NCBI RefSeq assembly: GCF_900005765.1
Contig: NC_041690.1
Coordinates: 1,054,001 to 1,118,000 of the forward strand
Reading direction: 5' to 3'
Source of the DNA: Plasmodium relictum
Lineage: Eukaryota > Apicomplexa > Aconoidasida > Haemosporida > Plasmodiidae
Length of the DNA stretch: 64,000 bases
Shown here piece after piece: positions 1 through 10,095 of this stretch. The notes beneath the pieces were generated by a model. That model searched no databases and had not been told where the DNA came from. It saw only the letters and a list, made by a program, of their open reading frames with translations. Each line of letters opens with the position of its first letter. The stretch's first letter is position 1. The position numbers were made by a program, and so were the translations under genes.

Positions 1-2
1 AT

Positions 3-776
3 AAATTTTCAAATACAATAATCCATTCACAAAATTATTTATCGTTTGAGCATATGAAAGATTATCCTTATAATTTTTACAAAGGTGTGAATGAATTAAA
101 ACCATTAAGAAAAAAATTATTAGCTAAAAAATCAAAGAGATGTTCAAAGTGTAAACAATATTTATTAAAGTTTCATAGCTCTAATTTATATTCTACATTT
201 AGATTAAATAATAATGCTATGAAGTATATACCTAGAATTTACATAAATGATTTTAGAATAATTAAAAAAAAAAATGGAATTTTAAATTTTATTTTAATAA
301 ATCCATTAGACTTTGAAATGAATATAAAAATAATACCAAAAATAGAACATAACTTTTTAAAAAATTTGAATATAAATAAAATACCAACAAATTGTGAGTC
401 AAAAGCAAATACTTTTGAATTTGTTATGGATACATATGATGATATTATTGATGATTTATCAAAAGATGAAAATGATATTAAAACTGTTATAGTAAATGAA
501 AATGTAATTATTAAAAAACAGAATAATATGGCTTTAATAATTATTAGTTTTATTTATAATGAAAACCTAAATGAATATTCAGTTGAAGATAAATCTAAAA
601 TGTTAAATGCACAAGAAAAAAATTTTATAGAACAATCAAGAAATTTAAATTTCCCCTTAACTTTAGAGTGCTCTTTTTCTGATAAATTAAAAAAGATACA
701 TAAAATAGCATTAAACCTCATTTTTACAAATAATATTAGCACTAAAAGGTTTCATAATTATTTACTTAATTATTGA
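3..776 (+). CDS. Dynactin subunit 4 (p62), 3' part only
   Basis: This is the last 257 codons of a gene cut by the left edge of the window; the frame is open from base 3 and stops at 774-776. The best family match is dynactin p62 (subunit 4). A basic, Cys-containing segment (LLAKKSKRCSKCKQYLLK) matches the conserved 'LRxRLLxKxSKRCRxCxKxLxKP' signature of that family. It is followed by beta-rich sequence ending in typical C-terminal p62-like strands. Dynactin p62 caps the pointed end of the Arp1 filament of dynactin, the dynein activator, in the cytoplasm. The N-terminal zinc-binding part lies outside the window. The Met at base 54 is internal and is not a start, because coding sequence continues upstream of it. 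The call rests on one strong motif plus the overall context. Confidence 0.72.
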   Translation, partial: KFSNTIIHSQNYLSFEHMKDYPYNFYKGVNELKPLRKKLLAKKSKRCSKCKQYLLKFHSSNLYSTFRLNNNAMKYIPRIYINDFRIIKKKNGILNFILINPLDFEMNIKIIPKIEHNFLKNLNINKIPTNCESKANTFEFVMDTYDDIIDDLSKDENDIKTVIVNENVIIKKQNNMALIIISFIYNENLNEYSVEDKSKMLNAQEKNFIEQSRNLNFPLTLECSFSDKLKKIHKIALNLIFTNNISTKRFHNYLLNY

Positions 777-1538
777 ATATATATTTTTTTAATTTTATCT
801 TTTTATTTTTCTCCTACATTTTTAGTAATTTTTTCTACATTTTCCTAACTTTATTTAGTTACTAGTCATTTTAATTAGTTTTTTTTTTTTTTTTTAAATA
901 TAGTAAAAACAAGTTTTGGAATACAAAAAAAAAAAAAAAAAAAAAAATGAAATTTTGATATATTTTATGCTGAAATTTTTTATTCTTTTTCTGAAATAAT
1001 TTATAAATTTATGTATTGTTGCAATTTTTATTATTTATTTATTTATTTATTATTTTTTTTTTTTATTTTCAAGCTTTATATGAACCAATTTTATTTTTTT
1101 TTTCTTTTCTAATGTAAATTAAATAAATATCAGTATGGATTTAAGATTTTTATTGTTTATTTTTTATTTTGTGATAAATAATAATTAAAAAAAGATTTAT
1201 TTAATATTTTATAAATCTGATAATTACTATAAGTTATAATAGTTAATAATAATAATATATTTTTGTTGTGAATGAAAAATAATAATTATTAAAAGTTACA
1301 AAAAAGAAAATAAAGGAATTGAGATAAAAATGATTAAAATTATATGAAATAATAAAGTAGCATATATATATGTATTAAAAATATAAATAATAAAAGAAAT
1401 AAATAATTAATAATTAAAAAATTAATTTAAATACAAATATGTAAAAAATAACATTACATAAATGTTTTTATATATTTATTTGTTTTGTTATGTTTTCTTT
1501 TATTTTTTAATTTAAACTCTATATTGTATTATAAAAAT
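777..1538. other. Intergenic, tandem genes
   Basis: No gene is seen here. The stretch is A/T-rich, with a T run at 877-895 and an A run at 925-947, which are typical of Plasmodium flanks. It must hold the 3' UTR of the dynactin gene and the promoter and leader of the next gene. Confidence 0.6.
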
Positions 1539-4097
1539 ATGGAAAAGCAAAATGAAGTATTGGATGAATCAGTAGAAAATGAAGAAACTAACAGCAATAA
1601 AAAGTACTTGAAATTATATGACTCAGATGGTGAAAATAATGAAAATCATAATTCATTTGTATTTTTTAAAAATATAAAAATAAATAGTGAAGAAAAAAAT
1701 AAATTAAGTAAAATATGTTGCACTAAGAATTACTTATTTGTTAGCACATCAAGTGTTTTTAATCAAGTACATATTTTTAATTATAATAATTTCGTCAACT
1801 TAAGAAAAACAAATGAAATTAATGGAATTACTAAAGCAGAAGAAAAAGAAGAGAAAGAAGACGAAGAATATGAAGAAAATAAAAAACAAATAGAAGAAGA
1901 AATAGAAAATGAAGAGACTTTTATAAATTTAAATGATGTTTATAATAAAAGCTATTTTTTCAATGGAAAAAAAAATTCTAATAATGAAATTATAAATCCA
2001 AAAAATACAAAAATAAATAAATTTTATTATGAAGAAAAAAATTATAATAGTAGTATGAAAACATCCTATAATCTCAATGAAATAAATGAAGAAGAGAATA
2101 TTGAAAACAATTTTTTAAAAATAAATGAAAAGAAAAAAAAAAATTTATCATATTATAATATAAATAATAAAAAAATACATTTTCGTTTTGCCAATGAGTT
2201 ATATGATGATATTCCTTTTAAAGAAGAATATTTATACTATGGTAATTTTAATGGATTGCAAAAAAAAAAAAATAATAAAGATATTAAAATTAATAAAGAA
2301 ATGAAAGAAGAAGAAATGAAAAAAAAAGAAAAAGAAGAAGATATAAAAAAAAAAAGGATAATAGAAGAGGAAAATTTAAGAAACGAAGAATTACTCAGAA
2401 ATGGATATTTTTTAAATAATAATAATTTAGAAATAAATATAGATATAATTAAAAAAAAGACAAGCAGTATAGATAATTTGATGGAATATATAGGTTCATT
2501 CATTAATATATCTTCTCCTATAATATTAATGAAAAAAAATAACAGTGAAAGTATTTTATCATTATTAACATATAATGGTGCTATATATAATTATAATATT
2601 ACTGAAAATTCTTTAAATGAATTAAAAGAGAAAAGAAATAGAAAACTAGAAATTTTTAGTAATATTGAAAATTATATTTTACAACAAGAATATTATGAAA
2701 AAAAGGAAGGTAATGCATCAAATGATCTAATAGGCGAATATGAAGGCGAAGAAGCAACATTATCTCCTTTGTCAATATATAATTCATACTTTACTTCTAT
2801 TATTAAATGCTTTGATTTTTTACCAGATGAAAAAACATTAATTTGTGTTGGTCTAAATAAAGATTATTTTCTTTCATTTATTAATTGTTATAATGGAAAG
2901 CAGATTATATATAATAAAAAGATAAAAGTAAAAAAGCATAGTAATTTTAATGTAAATTTCACTTTGATATATGATTTCAATTATATATATGTTGAAAAGG
3001 AGAAGAAAACTTTCAACGGAGAAATTGGTAATTTTGTTTATATAGGATCATCATGTGGATACCTGGTATTTATTTTTATTAGCGAAAAATTTTTACACTT
3101 TGTAAATAATTTACTCACTAATGATCAAATAAAAAATGGTTCCTTATTTATTTATGATGATACTTATTCAGAAAATATATCTAAATACATTATTGGAAAT
3201 GTAGAAGATATATATAAAATAAACAAAAATGAGTTATATGCACTATTTGATGATAATAAAAATAATCTTTTATTTTCTAATTGCAAGGAAAATATTTTTA
3301 AATGTGTTGAACATGATTTCTTTTCCTATGCATTTTTTATTTCTAAGAACGTTAAAATAACTTCATTAGTAAGTTTAAATACAAATAAAAATGAAAATAT
3401 TCATTTACTAATAGGATTAAGTGATGGTAGATTTATAACTTTTTATTTCTATATTTCTTCATCCTTTTCAAGTAATAACTACTCTATTTCTAATGAAAAT
3501 TACATAGAAAAATATGCTTCTGAAAGCAAATTAAATACACCAAAGAAAGATGATAAGTTACACAAAACAAATAAGCGAAATGATTTTAATGAAAATGATA
3601 AAAATGGAAATATAACTAAAGAAAGTAATATCAATGAAAGTAATCTAAATGAAAATATACATAAAGGTAAGGACGGATATAATGGTAATATGAATACTGA
3701 AGGTGCTTCTTCATTTTTATCAGAGAAAAGTAACAAACTTAATAGAATCGTAAATGATGGTAATAATTATCCTATTAATAATTTTATAAAAAACAGTGAA
3801 AAATTTATTTATGATTTCAGAGGTTTACATAAGTCAACGACAATATCAAATATAAATTTTTACAAAAATAAATTCCAAAATAATTTTATTTTAATAAATT
3901 CAAATATAAAAAAAATTTCAGAGATCTCTGACAAAAATTTTTATACAACATATATAATCGATTTATATAATAAAAAAATTAATATTTTATATCATCATCT
4001 TTCATATATTCTCGATTCATGTTTATCTTCTATTTTTTATTTTTGTTTAGATGATAATAATACTATTACCGTTTTTTCTTTATATGAAGATGCGTAA
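1539..4097 (+). CDS. Conserved Plasmodium protein, beta-propeller-like (852 aa)
   Basis: This is a single-exon gene. The frame is open from 1485, but the first ATG in good context (AAAAATATGG) is at 1539 and gives 852 residues. I do not recognise a specific orthologue. Short hydrophobic beta-strand-like units recur with a G-x-x-x-G-x-(L/F)-x-(F/V) spacing, for example IGSSCGYLVFIF and LIGLSDGRFITFYF. The final segment ends in NNTITVFSLYEDA. This resembles the blades of a WD40-type propeller, which usually acts as a scaffold for protein complexes. The propeller is interrupted by charged low-complexity inserts rich in Glu, Lys and Asn, at about residues 90-160 and 250-310 and again near 680-760. 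There is no signal peptide or membrane segment. The coding status is firm, but the function is unknown and the propeller assignment is an inference from pattern only. Confidence 0.8.
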   Translation: MEKQNEVLDESVENEETNSNKKYLKLYDSDGENNENHNSFVFFKNIKINSEEKNKLSKICCTKNYLFVSTSSVFNQVHIFNYNNFVNLRKTNEINGITKAEEKEEKEDEEYEENKKQIEEEIENEETFINLNDVYNKSYFFNGKKNSNNEIINPKNTKINKFYYEEKNYNSSMKTSYNLNEINEEENIENNFLKINEKKKKNLSYYNINNKKIHFRFANELYDDIPFKEEYLYYGNFNGLQKKKNNKDIKINKEMKEEEMKKKEKEEDIKKKRIIEEENLRNEELLRNGYFLNNNNLEINIDIIKKKTSSIDNLMEYIGSFINISSPIILMKKNNSESILSLLTYNGAIYNYNITENSLNELKEKRNRKLEIFSNIENYILQQEYYEKKEGNASNDLIGEYEGEEATLSPLSIYNSYFTSIIKCFDFLPDEKTLICVGLNKDYFLSFINCYNGKQIIYNKKIKVKKHSNFNVNFTLIYDFNYIYVEKEKKTFNGEIGNFVYIGSSCGYLVFIFISEKFLHFVNNLLTNDQIKNGSLFIYDDTYSENISKYIIGNVEDIYKINKNELYALFDDNKNNLLFSNCKENIFKCVEHDFFSYAFFISKNVKITSLVSLNTNKNENIHLLIGLSDGRFITFYFYISSSFSSNNYSISNENYIEKYASESKLNTPKKDDKLHKTNKRNDFNENDKNGNITKESNINESNLNENIHKGKDGYNGNMNTEGASSFLSEKSNKLNRIVNDGNNYPINNFIKNSEKFIYDFRGLHKSTTISNINFYKNKFQNNFILINSNIKKISEISDKNFYTTYIIDLYNKKINILYHHLSYILDSCLSSIFYFCLDDNNTITVFSLYEDA

Positions 4098-4660
4098 AAT
4101 TATTTTAGCACTCTTCTATAAATACATTTTCCTAAATATATATATATATTTAAGAATTAATTTTTATTAAAAGTTATGTTTTTAAATAATGATTTATATT
4201 AGAAATTATTCTTTTTGTAAAAATTTATTTTAATACTTTTTTTTTAAATTTTTATGTATATATCATTTATTAAAAAATTCCATTAAAAAAAAATATATTA
4301 AAAATACCGTAATTTAAAAATATTATTAATAATTTTATCTAATAAATTAATAATCTAATAAAAAAAATGTAATTATTAAAAGTCACATTTGTAAAGATTA
4401 TAAATTTACCTATATATATATATATTTTTTTTTAAAATGTTCATTTTTCCAAAATAAAAAATTATAAATATTTGCCATGAAATTGTAAAAAAAAAAAAAA
4501 ATTCTATATTTTTTAATTAAAAAAAAATTAAATTATACATAGTTTACAAGAGAAACATTTTATATAATTTTTTTTTATTCATATTTTTATTTCATTTTAT
4601 TTTTATTTTTTTATCTTTTTTTTTTTATTATGATAATACCATTAACAAACTTTTAAAAAT
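4098..4660. other. Intergenic, tandem genes
   Basis: This is A/T-rich sequence between two plus-strand genes, with several T and A runs and a short (TA)n near 4417. No coding or RNA feature is seen. Confidence 0.6.
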
Positions 4661-5344
4661 ATGACACTCATTAGAAAAGTTAAGAAAAATGTTTTACAAA
4701 CTTTTAAAGAAATATATAAAAGAGGAAAAAGTTTAAATATTCATAAGACTACATTTTTATGTCAAACATACGAAAAAAATTGTTGGAGAAAAACAAGATT
4801 GAGAGAAGAAAAAGTTTATTATAAAAAATATAATTTTTTAAAGCACGCTTACGATGTTATTAATTACGGTATTGATAATAACTTAAAATTTGAAATAGAT
4901 GAAAAAAATATTATTGAGGAAGACTCTTATTTAACTGACGAAGTAAAATCAGAATCAGAAAAAAATGTAAAAAATGATATAAGTGTTACTGATAAAGAAA
5001 TAAAAAATATTCTAAATTGCTTAGAATATATAAATAGAAAATATAATGATAATTATAAGAATGTTACAAATTTGTATTATAGTGTTCTGAATAAAAATAT
5101 TATTTTAAAAAAAATGGAATTTCTAAAAAAATATAATAATTTATATAATTCCACAGATTTATTAATTATTTATTACTATTTAAAAAAATTAAAATTATTA
5201 AATAATAAAAAGAATTACTTAGTTAATAAGTTGCATATATTAAAATCAAGAAGAAACATATTAGATAAAATAAATTATTCTTTCCCAATACATAAATTGA
5301 ATGAAATGTTCTATACTCATAATAAAAAAATCAATGTGTTATAG
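4661..5344 (+). CDS. Small basic conserved protein, unknown function (227 aa)
   Basis: This is a single-exon gene with an ATG at 4661 in an A-rich context and a stop at 5342-5344. The product is very basic. Its N-terminus (MTLIRKVKKNVLQTFKEIYKRGKSL) could form an amphipathic helix and is followed by CQTYEKNCWRKTRLREE. The remainder is helical, rich in Lys, Asn and Tyr, with an acidic break near residues 80-105. The first 25 residues would suit a mitochondrial presequence or a small helical LYR-type protein, but the motifs are not clear enough to name a family. It ends about 200 bp from the convergent coiled-coil gene. Its codon use and higher G+C relative to the flanks support a real gene; the function is not assigned. 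Confidence 0.65.
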   Translation: MTLIRKVKKNVLQTFKEIYKRGKSLNIHKTTFLCQTYEKNCWRKTRLREEKVYYKKYNFLKHAYDVINYGIDNNLKFEIDEKNIIEEDSYLTDEVKSESEKNVKNDISVTDKEIKNILNCLEYINRKYNDNYKNVTNLYYSVLNKNIILKKMEFLKKYNNLYNSTDLLIIYYYLKKLKLLNNKKNYLVNKLHILKSRRNILDKINYSFPIHKLNEMFYTHNKKINVL

Positions 5345-5550
5345 TTTCTATTTTTCTTAAAAATATATGAAAATATATATTATATATATATTTCTAATTA
5401 AATTCTTTTGATTTTTTTTTTTTATTTCTTTGAATTTTTCACCAAAAAAAACACATTTTTTTTTGTTATTATATTTCGGTGTATATCTATATATTCATTA
5501 GAATTATACATAAATTATGAAAAACTAAATTTTATATTTTATACAATTTT

Positions 5551-6630
5551 TTAACTTTTGTAAGAGGGATAAAAATCATCTAAAAATTTCTTTTGATTTT
5601 TTGATATAGTATTTATTTTTTCATCTATTTCCCTTTTATTTATTTCTATTTTGTATTCTATACTTTTTATTTGCTTTTCTAAATGTTCCTTAAAGTCACT
5701 AATATATTCTTTAACTTGATTTACTTCATTATTTATCTTTTAAAAAGGAAATGTAATAAATATAATATATATATATATATATATATAATTAAATATAGAA
5801 GAAAATGAAGAATGAAAAATAATATTACAAAATTGACAGATTCTTCCCTTTTTTTGTTTAATGCTTCGTTTTCATCATTTATTAACTGAAGAATTTCAAT
5901 ATATTTTTTTTTATTTTCAATTTCATTATTTTCTTTGTATTTACTGATTTCTTCTTTTATATTTTCAATATTTATATTCATGACATTTAAAATCTAAAAT
6001 ACATATAAAAAGAAAACATGTATATAAAAATAATATATTTAAAGTTAATTTTTTTTCTTTTCTTTTTAATTATGTAATTTACACTTTTTATTTTATCAAA
6101 ATAAGTTCTTGTGCTCGATTTTATAAGATTTATATTTTCCTCTTTTTGTTTTTTTAAGTTTAGTAAATCATCTTTTATAAAATCAATATCATCTTTAAAA
6201 GAATTACTGTCTAAAGTATTATTTTTATTGTTTTTATTCAATTCATCCAAATAATATTTCAACTCTTCAAAATTTTCGTGAGTATTATCTTTGAGAGAAT
6301 TAATTTTATCATCAAAATCAGTTTTTATTTTATCTATAAGATGATTTAATTCTTCATAATTCTTTTTGTTATTCTCTTTTTCCTCCAAAAAGAAGTTTTG
6401 CAAAGTTTCAAAAACATTTTTACTTAAGTCCTTATAGAATGAAAAAAAAAAAAAAAAATAAATAGTACAAATAAAAATATGAAATTTCTTTAGAGAGTTA
6501 ACAATAAATAATAAAAGAAAATGAAACATTTCATTATAATTACTTTATTTCTTAAACTTTCAATAATTTCTTCATACTTTTCTTTATTGAATTTACTTAT
6601 CATATCAGTGTTTTCCATTTTTTTAATCAT
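5551..6630 (-). CDS. Four-exon coiled-coil protein (261 aa), possible SF-assemblin-like
   Basis: I reconstructed the exons from GT-AG sites with matching phases: 6544-6630, 6083-6430, 5829-5993 and 5736-5551, all phase 0. The total is 786 nt. The start at 6630 (MIKKMENTDMISKF) has an in-frame TGA just upstream, and a second Met lies four codons in. Almost the whole product is predicted coiled coil: charged heptads rich in Lys, Glu, Asn and Leu, with no membrane segment or signal peptide. It ends in KKFLDDFYPSYKS. The length (about 260 aa) and the rod-like composition suit the striated-fibre assemblins, which in apicomplexans build the fibre tethering the centrosome to the daughter apical complex. 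However, I found no diagnostic motif, so any other coiled-coil protein is possible. One intron holds a short (TA)n. The exon 3 donor could alternatively lie 9 nt earlier, also in phase. Confidence 0.7.
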
Positions 6631-7434
6631 TATTCACATATATTATTATCTTATATTACTTTTAATACATATATACATATCATTTTCTATATTATAGATA
6701 TTATAGATATTATTTATACGAATAATGTATTATTAATACTTTCTTAATATAATTTTTATTTTTTTTTATTTTATTATATATATAATTAAATAAAAATAAA
6801 AACAGAAATGAAATAAAACAAAATAGACAATTAAAATTTTCATACAAATTGGATACTAAAATATAATATATGAATAGGGAGAAAAAAAAAAAATTACCTT
6901 ATAATCTTTATTAAATAATTAAAAAAAAAAAGTATGCTATTCCCTGTATTACTGGAAGTGTAATTAAAATGAAAATTCCATTTATATATATATAATAGTG
7001 TAACATTTCTAAATAAATTAATGTTTCAATTTATTTTTCTTTTATAATCAAGACAAAGAATAATAAAGGCCTTGTTATTTTTCAATTTATCACAAATGAA
7101 AAGCATATAAATGCTTATTAATAAAGATTTAACCATATTTCATTTTATTAAAATGAAAAAAAAAAAAAAAAAAAATAACAAAAGAATAGAAATAGAATAA
7201 AAAATAAAATGAAAAAAGAAAAAAAATATAAAAAAAGATATATGAAAAAAAATAAAGTAATAATATTGGAAAATATTATAAAGAGTGAATAAATATATCC
7301 TTTTACGTTTTTTTTTATTTTTACCTTATAGAAAATTATTTTCAAATAGATTTATGATAATAAAAATATGTCTATAAATCTTTACAAATATATATATATA
7401 TTTTAAATATATATATTTTAAATTTTCATATATT
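6631..7434. other. Intergenic between two minus-strand genes
   Basis: No gene is seen. The stretch is A/T-rich with an A run near 7155-7174. It should hold the promoter of the coiled-coil gene and the 3' UTR of LUC7. Open frames here are low-complexity Phe/Lys runs. Confidence 0.6.
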
Positions 7435-8207
7435 TTATCTATCTTTTTTATGTCTACTTGAGCGTTTTCTATATCTGTCATTCGAATAATATGAACTATT
7501 TGAAATACTTCTATACGACGATGAATGCTTTCTTGATCGTTTGCTTTTTCTTGAATGGTGTATTTTATGAATTCTATCAGGAGATTTATGGTGTTTTGAA
7601 CTCCTATAATCACTTGATCTTCTTTTATCACCATTTTCACTATTTCTTCTTCTTTTCAAATGATTATCCTTATCATATTTCATTTTTTTATGTTTTTCAA
7701 TAATTTCTTCTCTTTCTTTTATTCCTACTTTTAATTTATCCAATGTATTTCTTATTTTTTCAAAACCTAAATGTTGTTTACCATTTATATGATTTTCAAA
7801 TCGTTGAATTAAATCACCAACAGACTGCATAGCACCACATACTTCACATACCTATTTAATGTATATATATATATATAAATGAAAATAAAAATTTTGAAAT
7901 ATTTTCAGAAACCTTTAAATTTGTTTCATTTGCTTTATCATTTTCTTCATTTAATCTTTTGATTTCTGCTTGTAGCATAGTAATTTGATTATTAAAACTA
8001 GTAGCTTTTATTAAGTCTCCCTTTAAAAATAATACATAATAATGATTTTATTTAAATAATAAAAATATCTAAATAAAATATTAATATTAAAATAATAAAA
8101 AGTTAAAAAAATACCTTTTCTCCTGCTTCCTCTGATTGTTTTAAGAGATTACATATGTGATTATTAATACTTTCTATTCTAAGGATAATACAGAAATAAA
8201 TAAATAA

Positions 8208-8273
<66 letters not shown>

Positions 8274-9360
8274 TTTTTTTTAATTTTTTACTTCGATTTT
8301 TTATCAAATGAATTCTTGCAATTCACTGATAACTGTTTTAATTTTTCTTTACTTTTTTCTATTTTTATGTCAGCAACTTCAATAATTTTCTCTAAGGTTT
8401 CTAAGAAAATAAAATTATAAAATAATAAAAAATAAAAGCATATATTTTTTACATATAATGTATCAGATAAATAAAAAAAATAAAAAATAAGTTACTCATA
8501 AATTTTTGTTGGTATTTTGCTAAATAATATTTATAGTTTTCATCATTTTCAAGCTGTTCTTTTAATACTTCTGAATGAATATTTTTGCATCTATATATAA
8601 AAAAAAAAATTTAATAAAATTTAATAAGTATTTATTTATAAAACTCCCTTTAGTACCCATAACAATTTTTTTTTTTTATATTCATAATTATTTTATTAAT
8701 ACTTGAATATTTTTCTATATAGATTTTTTCTATTTTTCTATTTTTCTTTTTTTTTTTTTACAACATTTTTATCTTTGTATATATATTTATTTGAAATTTT
8801 ATATTCACAAGACGTACCTTCCTATATCACTTTTCGTATTAGGAAATAGATCATGTGGACAAAAATCAATTAAATAATATTTGCATACCTTCAAAATAAT
8901 GAAATTTATTATTTATAATTCATATATTTCATTTATATAAATATATAAGTATATATATATAAATATATAAATATATATATATATACATTTTCATCTTTAA
9001 AAGAATATTTTTTTTTTTTGGAATCCATTTCATTTCTATCCTTTCCCATAAGGGAATCTAACAATGCTAGAAAAAAAAAATATATATATATACATATAAA
9101 TATCTTATAAATCTTATTTTACAAGAGTTGACAAATAGATGATTTTTAATTTAAAGGAATATAATTTCCATAACATAAATTTATAATATCATGAATATAT
9201 TTCATTTATATATGAATCATAAAAAATGTATGTTTAACAAGATATTAATTATAAAAAAAAGTATATCTTTGATAAACTTATTATAAAAAAAATATATGTG
9301 TTATTAAATGTTAAATTCTTCACAAAATTTATCTTTAATTTTACATCGCATTTCTTCCAT
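7435..9360 (-). CDS. LUC7: LUC7-like U1 snRNP-associated splicing factor (319 aa, 8 exons)
   Basis: Exons with consistent phases are 9345-9360, 8987-9066, 8818-8888, 8496-8590, 8292-8400, 8115-8178, 7913-8020 and 7435-7851, giving 960 nt. The product begins MEEMRSLLDSLMGKDR, the LUC7 N-terminal helix. A CCCH zinc finger follows (VCKYYLIDFCPHDLF, then GRCKNIHS). Next come a coiled coil (FMKTLEKIIEVADIKIEK), the segment HICNLLKQSEEAGEKGD and a second C2H2 finger (VCEVCGAMQSVGDL, then FENHINGKQHLG). The tail is Arg/Ser/Lys-rich and RS-like. LUC7 proteins stabilise U1 snRNP on 5' splice sites in the nucleus and tune splice-site choice. The first exon carries only 16 coding bases, and intron 5 contains a 57-bp (TA)n tract. 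Every family landmark is present and in order, so confidence is high. Confidence 0.93.
8213..8269. repeat. (TA)n microsatellite in LUC7 intron 5
   Basis: About 28 uninterrupted TA units lie between the donor side (8291) and the acceptor (8179) of LUC7 intron 5. An open frame reading Tyr-Ile repeats through it is not coding. Confidence 0.95.
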
Positions 9361-10095
9361 AATATCAAATTTTTTTTTATTAGAAAACATCCATTGCAAT
9401 AAAAGATATTGGGTCTTTTTATTTAATTTTTATTTTTTTATTTTACAAATTTTTTGTTTTATTTTTTGAAGATAAATTTTTTCATAATGTTTTTTAAAAT
9501 TTCAATAATTTTATTAAAAAAAAAGTGAACATAAATGTAAAATATGATAAAATAATATATATGATGTTTAATAAAATAGAGATAACATAAAATAAATGAG
9601 AAGAAAATATTATTAGGAGAAAAATAAAAAAACAAACAAAAAAAAAAAAAAAAATAGAAAAAATATATTAATACAATTCAAATAAAAATAATACTCATTA
9701 CTTAAAAATTTTAAATTAAATGAAATGTGTACTTCACATATATTTAAGAATGCATTTCAAAGGATTAAAGCTATTTTTTAAAACTTCCAGTTATTTTATA
9801 AAAAAAATTAACTAAAATAAAAAAAATGATAAAAAGTTATGTTTTATAGTAATACCATTATACTAGGAATAATAAATTTATCTTTACGTATATAATACAC
9901 TATGAATATATATATATATGTATATTTAATAAATATTATTAAAGCATAATGGATATGAGATAAGTTTTAATAATTCTTTAATAGTAATAAAAACTTTTCT
10001 ATAAAAAAAAAAAAAAAAAAAAATGAATATATAAAATAAAAAAAAAATAAGATTTCACATTTTTTAATATATGCATAATATTTTCTTTTTTTTTT
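9361..10095. other. Intergenic between LUC7 and MON2 (both minus strand)
   Basis: No gene is seen. A/T-rich sequence with A runs near 9638 and 10003-10023 should carry the LUC7 promoter and the MON2 3' UTR. Confidence 0.6.

Noticed and set aside
1485-1538. Upstream extension of the propeller-like protein
   Set aside because: It would need a TTG start; Plasmodium uses ATG, and the ATG at 1539 has an A-rich context.
7326-7640. 104-codon minus-strand frame near the LUC7 3' end
   Set aside because: It overlaps the LUC7 last exon in another frame and runs into A/T-rich flank.
8208-8420. 70-codon frame starting in Tyr-Ile repeats
   Set aside because: It reads through the (TA)n in LUC7 intron 5 and antisense to exon 5.
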